In this document: one piece after another, positions 25,201 through 30,390 of the stretch
Layout: each line of letters opens with the position of its first letter
Position numbering within the stretch: position 1 is the first letter of the stretch
Assembly (NCBI RefSeq): GCF_001625575.1
Contig: NZ_AUXV01000056.1
Span: 682,001 to 746,000, forward strand
DNA length: 64,000 nucleotides
Source of the DNA: Pseudoalteromonas luteoviolacea S2607
GTDB lineage: Bacteria; Pseudomonadota; Gammaproteobacteria; Enterobacterales; Alteromonadaceae
Direction: 5' to 3'
Notes under the pieces: model-generated
Seen by the model: only the letters and a program-made list of their open reading frames with translations
Databases searched by the model: none
What the model was told of the DNA's origin: nothing
Program-made: the position numbers and the translations under genes

Positions 25201-28200
25201 AATCTCAAGAAGTTTAACTTCAGTGTCGTTACATGGCGGCTTAACTTCTCTTTTAGGCGCTGATAACTGTGTAATTTCAATAAGAGCTTTTCGATTCAGC
25301 TTTCCGTTACTGGTCAGTGGCAACTCATCGAGTAAAACCACCTCAGATGGGACCAAGTAATCTGGCAATAATTTAGCTAAATCAGCCTTGATCGATGCCT
25401 TGTAACTGTCTACGTCATTGACAACCGCACTAGATGAAGTGACATAACTAACCAAGCGTTTATCATGCATTTCACCGACTGCGATAACAGCTGCTTCTCT
25501 TACTTGCGGCAAATACCTTAAATGATGTTCAATTTCACCAAGTTCAACCCTAAAGCCTCGGACTTTTACCTGATCATCAGTTCGCCCAATATAGGCTAAA
25601 TTACCATCTTGGCAATAGCGTACCAAGTCCCCCGTTTTGTATAAACGCGTTTGAACATTGCCATCAAACGTATGTTCTATAAATCGCTGGGCGGTCAGCT
25701 CTGGTTTATTAATGTAGCCGCGGGCCAGACCTATACCAGCAATATACAGCTCTCCCACAACTCCTAATGGAACTTGGTTTTTATCCTTATCTAGAACATA
25801 TAGTTGAATGTTGTGAATCGGTTTACCAATTGGAACAAGATTTATCTGTTGATCACGCTCTGCTGACCAGTAACTTACGTCGATTGCAGCCTCAGTAGGC
25901 CCATACAAGTTGTGTAAAGCCGCTGAATGTATCGCATGAAACTCAACAACCAATTCACTCGACAAAGCTTCACCGCTACAGAACACTTGCCTAACTGACG
26001 AGCAATCTTTCCAGCTAGTATGTTGTAGCATCGCCGCCAGCATAGAAGGTACGAAGTGTAAGGTCGTTACACCCTGTTCAACAATCAGATCACACAGGTA
26101 GCTTGGATCTTTATGTCCGTGAGCTTTTGCCATAACAAGACTTGCTCCGCTGATCAACGGCCAAGTAAACTCCCAAACAGAGACATCAAAACTAAATGGT
26201 GTTTTTTGCAGTACCCTATCGCTCGCGGTCAGTTCATACTCACTTTGCATCCAATCTATGCGATTCACCAAGGCTTGATGTTCCAACATAACGCCTTTTG
26301 GCTGCCCAGTTGAGCCAGATGTATATATGACATACGCAAGATTGTGTGAACTTAGACCCAGTTTAGCTGGCGACGGATTAATCGCTGGGTAGCCAGATAC
26401 AGTTTTTGCGGTCGTGTCACAATCAAGAGCTAAAAACGGCACGCTACCACCGGCAAACATATGCTCAAAGCGTTGCTGACCCAGCACCCACGCAGGTTTC
26501 GCATCCTCTAAAATATAGGCCAGTCGCTGTGCTGGGTAGTCAGGGTCTAATGGTACATATGCCCCCCCAGATTTTAAAATCGCCAGTAATGCGACCACCA
26601 TCTCAATTGAGCGCTCAGCACATACCCCGACTAAGCCATCAGGTTTAACTCCCTGTTCAATTAAATAACCTGCTAATTGGTTGGCGCTATCATTAAGCTC
26701 TTTATATGTTAGCTTTCGGCCTTCGAAAATCAGCGCCGTAGCATCAGGTGTCAGTTCCACCTGTTCTTCGATTTGCGTATGAATACACATATCAGCGGGG
26801 AAGTCAGTTGCCGTTTGATTCCAATCAGTCAGACTTCTCATCTCAAAGTCTGTCAAAATATTATGTGACGACAAAGCTTGTTCAGGACATTCCATCACTT
26901 TTTCAAGCAAAAGGTTAAAATGCTGAATGATGCGCTGAGCCGTGTCGCGCTCAAATAACTCACTACAGTATTCTAGCTTCGCAATTGCACCTTCTTGTGT
27001 TTCGAAGATATCAAGCGAGAGATCATATTTTGAAACGCCTCTGTCGCAGGCCAGTTCTTCTACTTGAAGACCATTAAAATTCAACTGCTCGGCATGATTA
27101 CGTTGTAATGAAAAAGCCGCTTGAAACAACGGCGAGTAACTCAAGCTACGTTCCGGCTTAACCGCTTCAACCACTGAATCAAATGGTAAGTTCTGATGGG
27201 CTATCGCTGCTAAGCAATTCCCTTTAACGGCTTGCAATAGTTCAATAAAGTTCGCTTGAGATTCACAGAGGGTGCGGATCACTAGGTTGTTAACAAAATA
27301 CCCAACCAAATTAGCTACTTGATGACTTGTTCTATTCGCAACAGGTGAACCCACCGAAATATCATCGCTACCAGAGTAAATAGACAATAACGCCTTGTAT
27401 GCAGATAGCATCACCATAAATGGTGTAGCGTCATGCGCTTTGGCCATCGCTTTCACATTTTTGTACACAGAAGGTTTGATAACAAACTGTTCTGTAGCAC
27501 CTTTAAAAGATTGCTCAGCTGGTCTTTGATGATCATATGGCAAATGCAGTAAAGGCTGTGAATCTGCCAGCTTATTTTGCCAATATTCCCGCTCAGTAGT
27601 TAATTTCTGTGGACTTAAATGTTCTTTTTGCCAGCGAGCATAATCATTGTATGAAACGGATAATGGGGTTAGTGCTGGTTGCTCGCCATTGAGGGCTGCA
27701 TTATAACTCTCACTGAGTTCTTTAAATAAAATAGATGCTGAAAGGCCATCAGAGATAATATGATGAATATTAAACATCACGCAGTACTGTGAACTGGCTT
27801 TTTTTGCAACAATGACTCTGAATAAGCTTTCCTCAGCTAAATCAAACTGATAGTTCTCTTCGTTTGCAATCAGTTGTGCCACTTTCTGCTGGCTCGACTG
27901 TGTGTCAAGTTGTTCAAGGTTATGTGTAAACAAAGGCAGTTCATTTGGCGCTTGCAGTTTGGCCAATACTGATCCTTGCGACTCCTTAAAACGCGTTCTC
28001 AGACTTACGTGACGTTCAATAAGCATCTGTAAACATTCAGAAAATACTTTTATGTCCAAATGTCCAGTGATGTTAAACACCGACAGCAAATTATAAACCG
28101 GTAACTGGTCGACAAGCTTATCCATAAACCACAAGGCTTCTTGCCCAAATGACGACGTATTACTTTCAGACTCCTCTAAGCGGGTGATTTGAAGTGTCTG

Positions 28201-30294
28201 GTCGAGAACGGGCTGCGTAAAATGGATAGCAAGCTTTTGTGACAGTGATTGAGCCATTTCTATAACGCTCACACCACTGAATAAATCATTCAAGCTTAAC
28301 TTAACAGATAAGTCTTTTTCTATTTGGTGCGCTAACTCAATCGTACTAAGAGATTCCAACCCTAGGGCGATCACCGCCTCCTCTAGCTCAGAGTCTTTGA
28401 TTAAGCGCTTCGTTAGTTGACACAGTAATACTTTTAAATACTGTGTTATCAGTGTAGTCAGATGTGAGTGATTGAACTGCGCACTGTTTACGTCATGCTT
28501 TATATAATTGAGTATCTGTTCACTGAGCAAGCCTTGCTTAGCCAGAACCTCTTCTGACACTGCCTGAACAACTTCATCTTCTGCAACAATGGCGAGAGAA
28601 CCTTGTAAATAGGCTTCTTTGGTCGCTCTTCTTCTAATTTTACCACTTGATGTTTTTAAGCTCGCACCGGGTTTTAGCAAAACAACATTTTCGACACTTA
28701 ATTCAAATTCGCTTGAAATTGCCTGCTTTATCGCATCAATCATAGACTGATACTGCTTATTTCGTACCGCCTTGCGACTCACCTCAGCAACCAAAGTCAA
28801 CTTCTCTTGGCCATTTTCATGGGAGAAAGCAATGGCAGCACACCCGCCTTTTTGTAACTCAGGATGGCTACTTTGCGCGCACCACTCTAAATCTTGAGGA
28901 TAAAAGTTTTGCCCTCTAATAATTAGTAAGTCTTTTAGGCGACCTGCAATAAATAATTCATTGTTATGCGTAAAGCCAAGGTCACCTGTGCGATAAAAAC
29001 CTTTTTTATGGGTATTGGCAGTCTCTTGGTCGAACACCTGACTGTTTAGCTCGTCCATTTTCCAATAACCACGGGATAGGCTCGGTCCGCGGACCCAAAT
29101 TTCACCAACGTGCCCCGCTGATAGTTCTTCATACGTGTCAGGGTTAACTATGATTAAGTCATGTTTAGATTGTATTTGGCCACACGCTACCAGCTCACTA
29201 TGGCTATCTTCTTGGTCAATCGAGTCAGCAACAACCAAATTGTCTGCAAGTGCCTTGGCTGAAAATTTTTGTGTGATTGCCTGTGTATTGACGCTACCAC
29301 CGGTCAGAAATACTGTCGCCTCAGCCATACCGTAACTTGGATAGGCAGCCTCTTTCCTAAAGCCATACTTAGAGAATGCTTCATAGAACTTAACTAGGGT
29401 CTGCGCCTGAATGGGTTCTGCTGCGTTGAAAGCTACGTTCCAAGTGCTTAAATCTATAGTAGACAGTTCTAAGTGTGCGAGCTTGTCCACACACAGTTCA
29501 AAAGCAAAATTTGGTGCGCCGCATATCGTACCACCAAACTCAGTAATAGCCTCAAACCAGCTCAACGGCTTCTGAATAAACTTCACTGGCGGCATAAGGA
29601 CCGACTTTGCCCCCAAATAGACAGGAAGCAATATCGTGTTAACAAGTCCTAAGTCGTGGAACATAGGCAACCAGTTTACAAATACATCGTTGCGGTTACA
29701 TCCCGTTGCTTCTACTAGCGTTGCCAAGTTTGCTACAATATTGTCATGGGAGATCATGACACCTTTTGGTACGCCTGTTGAGCCAGAGGTGTACTGCAAA
29801 AATGCAAGACTGTCTCCCTCAGCTTCGGAAAATGACAGTTGTGAATCTACTTCTATATTATCGGTAAATAAAACCTGCTCAAATGAGCGCTCTTCAGATG
29901 CATATTTAGTTAAGAAAGGCTCGACACTTTGATTAGATAGAATGAGCTGCGCATCACAGTTAGAAAGTACATTCGTGACGCGCTCTACGTTTTTATACGT
30001 TCTAGGTGTATACAGTGGAACCGCAACAACGCCAGCTCTTAAACAGGCATAAAATGCGAAAATAAAGTCTAGTCCAGGCGGGTAAAGTAGAATGACACGC
30101 TCACCCTTGTTTGCCTTTTTTAAGATTGTGTTAGCTAGCGCATTGGATTTTTGAAATAGTTCTAGGTAGCTGGCTTGCGTTCTTTCATTTCCGTTGTCAA
30201 AAATAAAAGCTGTTTTGTTTCCGTCTTCTTCGGCTCTGATTTTTAATAAGTCAATTAACGTCATGTTTAAAGAATTCAAATTGTTTACTGGCAT
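7282..30294 (-). CDS. Giant NRPS protein 1: FAAL-ACP, five modules, two N-methyltransferases, one epimerase, C-terminal sulfotransferase
   Basis: The protein has 7670 residues in one uninterrupted 23-kb frame. Domain order is FAAL (about 1-575), ACP (active Ser near 647), C-A-T (690-1768), C-A-nMT-T (1769-3235), C-A-nMT-T (3236-4711), C-A-T-E (4712-6251), C-A-T (6252-7324) and a PAPS-type sulfotransferase (about 7368-7660). Specificity codes read by eye point to Ser, Ser, Thr, Asn and one unassigned residue. All five C domains keep HHxxxDG, the T domains keep their Ser, and the epimerase keeps HHLVVDG. It should load a fatty acid and build an acyl-pentapeptide that is handed to NRPS protein 2. 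No thioesterase is present; the C-terminus is acidic (EEIFEIEI), as in TubB-like tails recognised by TubC domains. The start is weakly supported: neither ATG 30294 nor the in-frame ATG at 30264 has a clear ribosome-binding site. Confidence 0.95.
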   Translation of the reverse strand: MPVNNLNSLNMTLIDLLKIRAEEDGNKTAFIFDNGNERTQASYLELFQKSNALANTILKKANKGERVILLYPPGLDFIFAFYACLRAGVVAVPLYTPRTYKNVERVTNVLSNCDAQLILSNQSVEPFLTKYASEERSFEQVLFTDNIEVDSQLSFSEAEGDSLAFLQYTSGSTGVPKGVMISHDNIVANLATLVEATGCNRNDVFVNWLPMFHDLGLVNTILLPVYLGAKSVLMPPVKFIQKPLSWFEAITEFGGTICGAPNFAFELCVDKLAHLELSTIDLSTWNVAFNAAEPIQAQTLVKFYEAFSKYGFRKEAAYPSYGMAEATVFLTGGSVNTQAITQKFSAKALADNLVVADSIDQEDSHSELVACGQIQSKHDLIIVNPDTYEELSAGHVGEIWVRGPSLSRGYWKMDELNSQVFDQETANTHKKGFYRTGDLGFTHNNELFIAGRLKDLLIIRGQNFYPQDLEWCAQSSHPELQKGGCAAIAFSHENGQEKLTLVAEVSRKAVRNKQYQSMIDAIKQAISSEFELSVENVVLLKPGASLKTSSGKIRRRATKEAYLQGSLAIVAEDEVVQAVSEEVLAKQGLLSEQILNYIKHDVNSAQFNHSHLTTLITQYLKVLLCQLTKRLIKDSELEEAVIALGLESLSTIELAHQIEKDLSVKLSLNDLFSGVSVIEMAQSLSQKLAIHFTQPVLDQTLQITRLEESESNTSSFGQEALWFMDKLVDQLPVYNLLSVFNITGHLDIKVFSECLQMLIERHVSLRTRFKESQGSVLAKLQAPNELPLFTHNLEQLDTQSSQQKVAQLIANEENYQFDLAEESLFRVIVAKKASSQYCVMFNIHHIISDGLSASILFKELSESYNAALNGEQPALTPLSVSYNDYARWQKEHLSPQKLTTEREYWQNKLADSQPLLHLPYDHQRPAEQSFKGATEQFVIKPSVYKNVKAMAKAHDATPFMVMLSAYKALLSIYSGSDDISVGSPVANRTSHQVANLVGYFVNNLVIRTLCESQANFIELLQAVKGNCLAAIAHQNLPFDSVVEAVKPERSLSYSPLFQAAFSLQRNHAEQLNFNGLQVEELACDRGVSKYDLSLDIFETQEGAIAKLEYCSELFERDTAQRIIQHFNLLLEKVMECPEQALSSHNILTDFEMRSLTDWNQTATDFPADMCIHTQIEEQVELTPDATALIFEGRKLTYKELNDSANQLAGYLIEQGVKPDGLVGVCAERSIEMVVALLAILKSGGAYVPLDPDYPAQRLAYILEDAKPAWVLGQQRFEHMFAGGSVPFLALDCDTTAKTVSGYPAINPSPAKLGLSSHNLAYVIYTSGSTGQPKGVMLEHQALVNRIDWMQSEYELTASDRVLQKTPFSFDVSVWEFTWPLISGASLVMAKAHGHKDPSYLCDLIVEQGVTTLHFVPSMLAAMLQHTSWKDCSSVRQVFCSGEALSSELVVEFHAIHSAALHNLYGPTEAAIDVSYWSAERDQQINLVPIGKPIHNIQLYVLDKDKNQVPLGVVGELYIAGIGLARGYINKPELTAQRFIEHTFDGNVQTRLYKTGDLVRYCQDGNLAYIGRTDDQVKVRGFRVELGEIEHHLRYLPQVREAAVIAVGEMHDKRLVSYVTSSSAVVNDVDSYKASIKADLAKLLPDYLVPSEVVLLDELPLTSNGKLNRKALIEITQLSAPKREVKPPCNDTEVKLLEIWQRVLDKELISTDESFFDIGGHSLLAMRVVSACSEAFSKEITVREFFQNDTIKALAALINTTNITQYHAIEPVSRVQPLPLSFSQQRLWFIDQLEGGSVQYNMPATIRLSGSLNESALQQSIDAIIQRHEILRTTFKEVSGKPIQNIEPHDTLKITRLDISTKPSEVRESELKHVIQTEAARPFMLHTDWPIRVSLLKLAQSEHMILVTMHHIAFDGWSIHLFIRELSALYQSFATGKESTLQALPIQYADYAQWQREFLASEQTELQLAYWQERLAGLPLVHNLPLDNPRPATQSFAGQKIYQTIDVNLMDQLNQLARDNDASLFMVLQSAFSVLLGLWSSQKDIVVGSPIAGRNHPALEGLMGFFVNTLVYRTDLSENPDFITLLNTNKEHTLAGYENQLVPFEMLVDELQPERSLSHSPIFQVSITLQNNEDVALELPGLDVEVAEQYSARSLFDLSLFLKETEQGLDVEWLFATDIFTEQTITRLGESFEALLNSIVTNPRCEVESLNYITQADTRQLTQWHTENTSAFSDTLTMHELFETQVKQTPDAVAVVFENNRVTYQQLNERANQLAAYLIEQGVKPDSLVGICAERSVEMVMAIYAILKAGGAYLPLEPTYPAQRLAYILDDAQPKIILGQAAFAEKFVSCGIRFLSLDGSECKAQLASYAMHNPSAKALGLTANSLAYVIYTSGSTGQPKGVMIEHQALVNRVQWMQDEYSLSNEDTVLQKTPFSFDVSVWEFTWPLITGATLVLARPEGHKEPNYLCDLINEQGVTTLHFVPSMLAAMLQHSAWSQCHSVKQVFCSGEALPAEIVTLFHEAHPAQLHNLYGPTEAAIDVSYWHAPRDQALKVVPIGKPISNIQLYILDKSNRQVPLGVVGELHIGGVGLARGYINKPELTAERFIEHPFSHDKAARLYKTGDLARYRFDGNLEYLGRIDDQVKVRGFRIELGEIEQSLIATEQLRSAVVTLNEKSDGDKQLIAHVCPARRYLDDAAKRSNKEIVSQWQDVFEQQYTEPEQDYEIESNFVGWNNSYTGEAIPIPQMQEWLDGTVETIQKLRPKNLLEIGCGTGLLLYRYAKQCDSVTAIDISAQALSLVQTGIDARGWSHVKLAQGDALALEQLPKSYFDTVVINSVVQYFPNSQYLEEVIVGALSAIHSGGKIMLGDIRNLDLMLAHHSAVEQSQLNKSASVKTFSSSVQRRLLQEQELLLSPSYFTELQARYPEITHVDIHVKRGIGDNEMLRYRYDVVIHKGDNSASNTVIAETWYDFTSFSELRTRLTEQSATCFGVSGVDNHRILDDVTLSEGLSQWQSTRMIKPVSQPGSLATHAQQQVEALESLLAYAQQCGYHCGVTWSQDQSNKLDIIFSKDAGALIQARGEYRQTYKANFPQLNEVNKALNAELKIELAKTLPEYMLPDAFIALEHLPLTANGKVDKKALPNLNVFDLQKTEYVAPTTPTEHILCEQWQHFLDLQQVGVNDNFFALGGHSLLATRVASACSAEFGKTISVRALFEHSHIRELASYIDSLASEETSHIVRASRAQPLPLSFAQQRLWFIDQLEGGSVQYNVPAVLRLKGALNFTALQASLDDIIARHESLRTIFKEYDGQPVQIIEPASQLPITEVDLRTQDGVYASTYLDRFITEESQRAFNLNQQWPVRVSLVQLASDEYVLLFTMHHIVSDGWSVSVLIKEFRELYSAHCQGKTAVLPELKVQYADYAQWQRMHLAGEGASVQLDHWLARLEGLPLVHAMPLDKPRPAKQSFAGHKIQQVFSKKLLSKLNRLANEHNTSLFMVLQSAFAVLLGRWSGESDIVMGSPIAGRTHQDIENLIGFFVNTLVYRTDLTGNPDFLTVLENNKVNTLAAYDNQLVPFEMLVDELQPERSLSHSPIFQVSITLQNNEDAELVLPGLEVEVSDPHDSLTLFDLSLFLKETDEGLAVDWLYATDIFNADTITRLGQSFEVLLTSIIENPSCLVENLNYLTPHDTNKLLAWAKQGRVEPLEKQCIHTVFESQVKQAPHAIAVLCEDTQLTYQQLDDRANQLCTYLIEQGVEPQALVGIFVERSIDMLVAILAVLKSGAAYVPIDPNSPQSRAQYIVEDSEIKLLLTQSKLSEKAELFNVAFVCIDSESTRSLLDKYSSQQPVVAHNRSQSLAYVIYTSGSTGKPKGVGVTHHNVVRLFTSTSSLFNFDNSDTWTLFHSYAFDFSVWEIWGALFNGARLLVVPYWVSRDANQFLKLIEQHNVTVLNQTPSAFKHLLTVTTNDNCTGLINELKYVIFGGEALSQDIIDLWHQGYANTNTQLINMYGITETTVHVTFNPVYANGIQSSDVNVIGKPLPDLSAYVLDKHRQQVHVGAIGELYVGGEGVSAGYINRPDLTSDRFISNPFSTCTDARLYKTGDLVRYRNDGNLEYVGRSDDQVKLRGFRIELGEIEHTLAANARLSNAIVTINEKSSGDKQLVAHVCPTQSYLDEAARLSNQGIVSQWQDVFEEQYTESESDFDTESNFIGWNNSYTGDAIPIPQMREWLDGTVDCIQALKPKHLLEIGCGTGLLLYRYAQQCESVTAIDLSTQALSLVKSGVAKKGWSHVELAHGDALAITHLPSSYFDTVVINSVIQYFPNYQYLDQVIESLIPKVCSGGKVMLGDIRNLDLVLAHHTAVEHSFLQTNTTVGALSNRVQRRLLQEQELLLSPSYFAQLQVRYPEITHVDIQVKRGQGDNEMLRYRYDVILHIGASEAESPVSPQAWYGFTSLAQMKALLDEQSASCFGVSGVENFRIQDDVVLSEGLSQWQSQRVIKPASKPGALTESTQHQVNEFEALLAYAEQCGYHVGLTWSQDERAHLDIIFSRQEGASIQARSAYRQSYEANFPQLNEVNKTLSSELKTDLGNSLPEYMVPDVFIALEQLPLTSNGKVDKKALPILSADDLQQAEYVAPQTHTEQLLCEQWQHLLELEQVGVNDNFFALGGHSLLATRVVSECNKTFGKSISVRALFEHGCIKALAHYIDALDAQGAVQISPVSRTQPLALSFAQQRLWFIDQLEGGSAQYNMPSALRLEGELNLLALQKALDSIVARHESLRTVFVEQTDGAVQVIEPAASINITKIDLSELSSDNQTLKLNEVIAQDAQQAFDLTAHWPLRISLIRISEQEHVLLFTMHHIASDGWSVNVLIKEFMHLYSAFNSAKEANLPKLAIQYADYANWQREQLQSEQAESQLQYWLTYLEGLPLVHSLPLDKPRPVSQSFDGQQIKQKINKALSNQLNDLAKSQNASLFMVLQSAFAVLLGRWSGESDIVVGGPIAGRTHKDLEGLIGFFVNTLVYRSDLSGNPDFLTLLQNNKVNTLAGYDNQAVPFETLVDELQPQRSLSHSPIFQVSMTLQNNEQVEFELDQIDVTRLESEQVYAKFDLDLLIYETEHGLDINWIFATDIFNPETIIRLSESFETLLMAIVKQPHACIEQLPMVPNADIDQLTRWNQTEVGYQDAFHLHHLFEAQADHHAQEVALEVGDQQWSYQALNEASNRLASYIIDQQLPSNATIAIYLDRSFEMVVSVLGILKAGAAYLPIDTGLPAVRVKHILADSQAALVLTKMDYTSALNDVQSQLFIFDQGSESELQTYSAENIATAPLTQPAKDLAYVIYTSGSTGNPKGVMISHQSAVNYLTYAGEHYLAEHLRGSIVSSSLSFDATLTSLFTPLLYGKRVRLLPESVDVIDELKNIILNDAHAWLFKITPAHLDVLSTQIVEQTSHEVEHVFVVGGEQLTQKVLSPWKSRISSNSLYINEYGPTETVVGCSTYSIDKTTDLNDSSPNIPIGTPIQNTQLLVLNNSMNMQPIGAIGELFIGGDGLAQGYLNNTQLTAEKFVANSTAIGTCKTLYRTGDLVRYLASGELEYLGRADEQINLKGYRVEPGEIEAKLNACAYVQQAIVVAIGEGNNKRLVSYLVASRDIAEDEYTTIEKVRQELTLQVPDYMIPSAFMLLDSIPLTLNGKVDKKRLPSVDVNTQRAQKYVAPITTMQTCLCGIWQDLLGLKRVGITDNFFAVGGDSILSLQVVSRAKGLGINITVKQMFEYQTIERLTAHLATEPKQSEPNNVPAQVVSGKLEMLPIQKHYLSDESEALHHYNQAVLLKPREAISHGMLRSVVEALLDKHDALRLAFAKDEQGQWQAEHLALSTSQVDSVCVSEMLPAQPEQRSEFINKRCQYWQESFDLEKGNLIKVVRFYADEAEQLDQQRLFIVVHHLVVDGVSWRVILRDLEQFYLQLRDHTSINSYTKTASLQQWGMVLNEFAHSDGIEREKPYWLSQLQDDVAPLPIDIVSNDRPRLATSNASPVHLDVEYTDKLLHQCNGTYHTKINDLLLSAVYLGLRNWSGNTKYRIMLESHGREMDNTDWDLSETVGWFTSMYPLVLSSPSGDISQVIKSIKELNRQTQNNGIGYGLLLSHRQDSELLAKAEENAPQLLFNYLGQLDQSVGGASAFQLAQENIGSSISEAKARDHQLALTGKILSGKLLLELDYSEEQYNAATIETLGASIQTALIDVIDHCVKSEHGGFTPSDFPLVDLSQQQVDKWYDSYPSLQRIYPAAPMQKGLWFHSVMEKGAYTNQIHFELHGDVEKDKFRAAWQSLLDRNDIFRTAFVNEHGELLQLVLKASELSWHEEDLSQLTKEEQQDRFSAYLSQDASKGFDFEAGGLIRLAFFNLGNKRYQILWSQHHVLTDGWCFPIIFKEVLTAYRALCSEQAHQVELPASYENYIAWLGQQDKEKAREYWHSLLKHIDSPTTLAVKSFEQPDNVSSYSKQPLMLDESETHKLKQLAKTKQTTVNTLVQLAWSYLLHQYNGEDEVVFGATVSGRPAEVKDVDTMLGLFINTIPVKVSFKETQHIDALISQLQQGFQQSNQYAYLPLVEIQKLSGVEGTNLFNSLIVFENYPMDKSLSSQANAAGFDVESMSVEGKTNYELTLSIGLQETLTVKLGYRPNEYSHKTITQVLGHLRNILIAMMDEACSDISQCNMLSQTEAKQLQSWSGVANAQRSSETILDKFTQQCHLHADSVAVACKGTSITYQELNEWSNQIARLLIEQGVKADTLVGLCVNRSVEIVAGILGILKAGGAYVPLDPSYPDTRLSYMVEDSNVQIVLTEESLSGKFGAFDCELFDIRRTQSRQLLSKYADSDLLEKEVSVATTDLAYIIYTSGSTGQPKGVAVEHHNLASSTASRLHEYPETPSSFALFSSYAFDSSVAGIFWSLVSGAKLVIIDMDDGFDLAKVNSVMNSEDISHLLTLPSVYRSMLNAKMPMPASLQRVIVAGEECPPALVHQHHEQHSSGTCILSNEYGPTEAAVWSSVYHCEQNHSGTSVPIGKAVPHAQLYILNEQMQPSPVGVQGELYIAGQGLAREYLNKPALTNERFIQCKVDGTVLKRLYKTGDYARWMPDGNIDFIGRTDLQVKVNGYRIELPEIEMHIAQLHDTEEVVVAVWNDNNGMDHLVAYISASGVELSEIEQQTKTSQLKTYLKSKLPEFMVPAFIVFLADLPKAANGKVDRKRLPAPNETNRQQEQYAPAETPVEAMLCELWEDILDVERVGRHDNFFSLGGHSLLAATMVNLLQDKLNQIIYVVAVFEAPTVVDLAKYLKKHYGEALVECGILTEQDISEDKKRASGALLTNADLESLKQVIPSLEAKQADDQNKNSEAVFVLSPPRSGSTLLRAMLAGSPDLSSPPELELLSFNSLRERKQHFAALKGEFRLEGVIRFLMAINNCSMEEAVSTMEALEAQNMSTKEFYGFLQSNIEGKVLVDKTASYALDLETLKRAEEDFEGAKYIHLVRHPYGMINSFKEVKISQLLFPYDHDYSEIELGELVWALCHQNILKFLENVSSDRHHLVTFEELVSEPERVTRELCEFLNIEFTPQMLEPTKDAKGKMTDAIHPLSKMLGDVKFHDHKQIDNNVAQRWREFITEDFLGEPASEIAAHFGYEKIDSDPANNEEIFEIEI
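7300..8190 (-). other. C-terminal sulfotransferase domain of NRPS protein 1
   Basis: About 290 residues after the last carrier domain contain the 5'-phosphosulfate-binding motif LSPPRSGSTLLRAML (near residue 7379) and a 3'-phosphate-binding motif LVRHPYGMINSF. Both are characteristic of PAPS-dependent sulfotransferases. LVDKTASYALDLETL and the Rx15-20W-type C-terminal part also fit. It probably sulfonates a hydroxyl on the carrier-bound peptide. It is in the same frame as the NRPS, so it is a true fusion. Confidence 0.88.
8320..11539 (-). other. Module 5 of NRPS protein 1: C-A(unassigned)-T
   Basis: The C domain starts YPAAPMQKGLWFHS and has HHVLTDGW near residue 6401; it follows an epimerase, so it should accept a D-configured donor. 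The A code reads D-S-A-T-I-A-E-V-W-K (FDSSVAGIF, LLTLPSVY, VIVAGEEC, NEYGPTEAAVW). I know no certain substrate for it. The carrier domain has GGHSLLAA near 7272 and is followed directly by the sulfotransferase. Confidence 0.8.
11540..16159 (-). other. Module 4 of NRPS protein 1: C-A(Asn)-T-E
   Basis: The C domain has HHIASDGW (near residue 4855). The A code reads D-A-T-K-V-G-E-V-G-K (SFDATLTS, LFKITPAH, VVGGEQL, NEYGPTETVVG), which fits asparagine. The carrier has GGDSILSLQ near 5735, the GGDS form usual before an epimerase. The epimerase (about 5790-6230) has HHLVVDGVSWR near 5930 and NYLGQLD. D-Asn is predicted, possibly beta-hydroxylated by the oxygenase at 32629-33612. Confidence 0.87.
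16160..20589 (-). other. Module 3 of NRPS protein 1: C-A(Thr)-nMT-T
   Basis: The C domain has HHIVSDGW (near residue 3381). The A code reads D-F-W-N-I-G-M-V-H-K (FDFSVWEI, VLNQTPSA, VIFGGEAL, NMYGITETTVH), the classical threonine code. The inserted N-methyltransferase (LEIGCGTGLLL near 4243) is strikingly similar to that of module 2. N-methylthreonine is predicted. The carrier domain has GGHSLLA near 4664. Confidence 0.88.
20590..24989 (-). other. Module 2 of NRPS protein 1: C-A(Ser)-nMT-T
   Basis: The C domain has HHIAFDG (near residue 1911). The A code again reads D-V-W-H-F-S-L-I-D-K, serine type. A methyltransferase is inserted between motifs A8 and A9, with LEIGCGTGLLL near 2767, VVINSVVQYFPN and GDIRNLDL. 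This placement and these motifs are those of the NRPS N-methyltransferase, so N-methylserine is predicted. The carrier domain has GGHSLLA near 3187. Confidence 0.86.
24990..28229 (-). other. Module 1 of NRPS protein 1: C-A(Ser)-T
   Basis: The C domain has HHIISDG (near residue 845) and follows the ACP, so it should join the fatty acyl chain to the first amino acid. The A-domain code reads D-V-W-H-F-S-L-I-D-K (from FDVSVWEF, TLHFVPSM, VFCSGEAL and NLYGPTEAAID), which matches the serine-type code. The carrier domain has GGHSLLAM near 1720. There is no tailoring domain. Confidence 0.88.
28230..30294 (-). other. Loading unit of NRPS protein 1: fatty acyl-AMP ligase plus ACP
   Basis: The FAAL part shows YTSGSTGVPKGVM near residue 169, NWLPMFHDLGLV, the FAAL-typical FYRTGDLGF and GRLKDLLIIRGQNFYPQDLE. 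The last two are hallmarks of fatty acyl-AMP ligases rather than amino-acid A domains. The ACP carries GLESLSTIELAH. This unit activates a free fatty acid as acyl-AMP and loads it on the ACP, so the product is a lipopeptide. Chain length cannot be read from the sequence. Confidence 0.92.
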
Positions 30295-30390
30295 CTGATT
30301 TGGATCGCTGTTTTAATTTTTATTTTACTTTGCAGCTGATAACGCAAAGTTAGCCATTATTGGCGCACTCAGAAGGTACTCTTAGTTGAT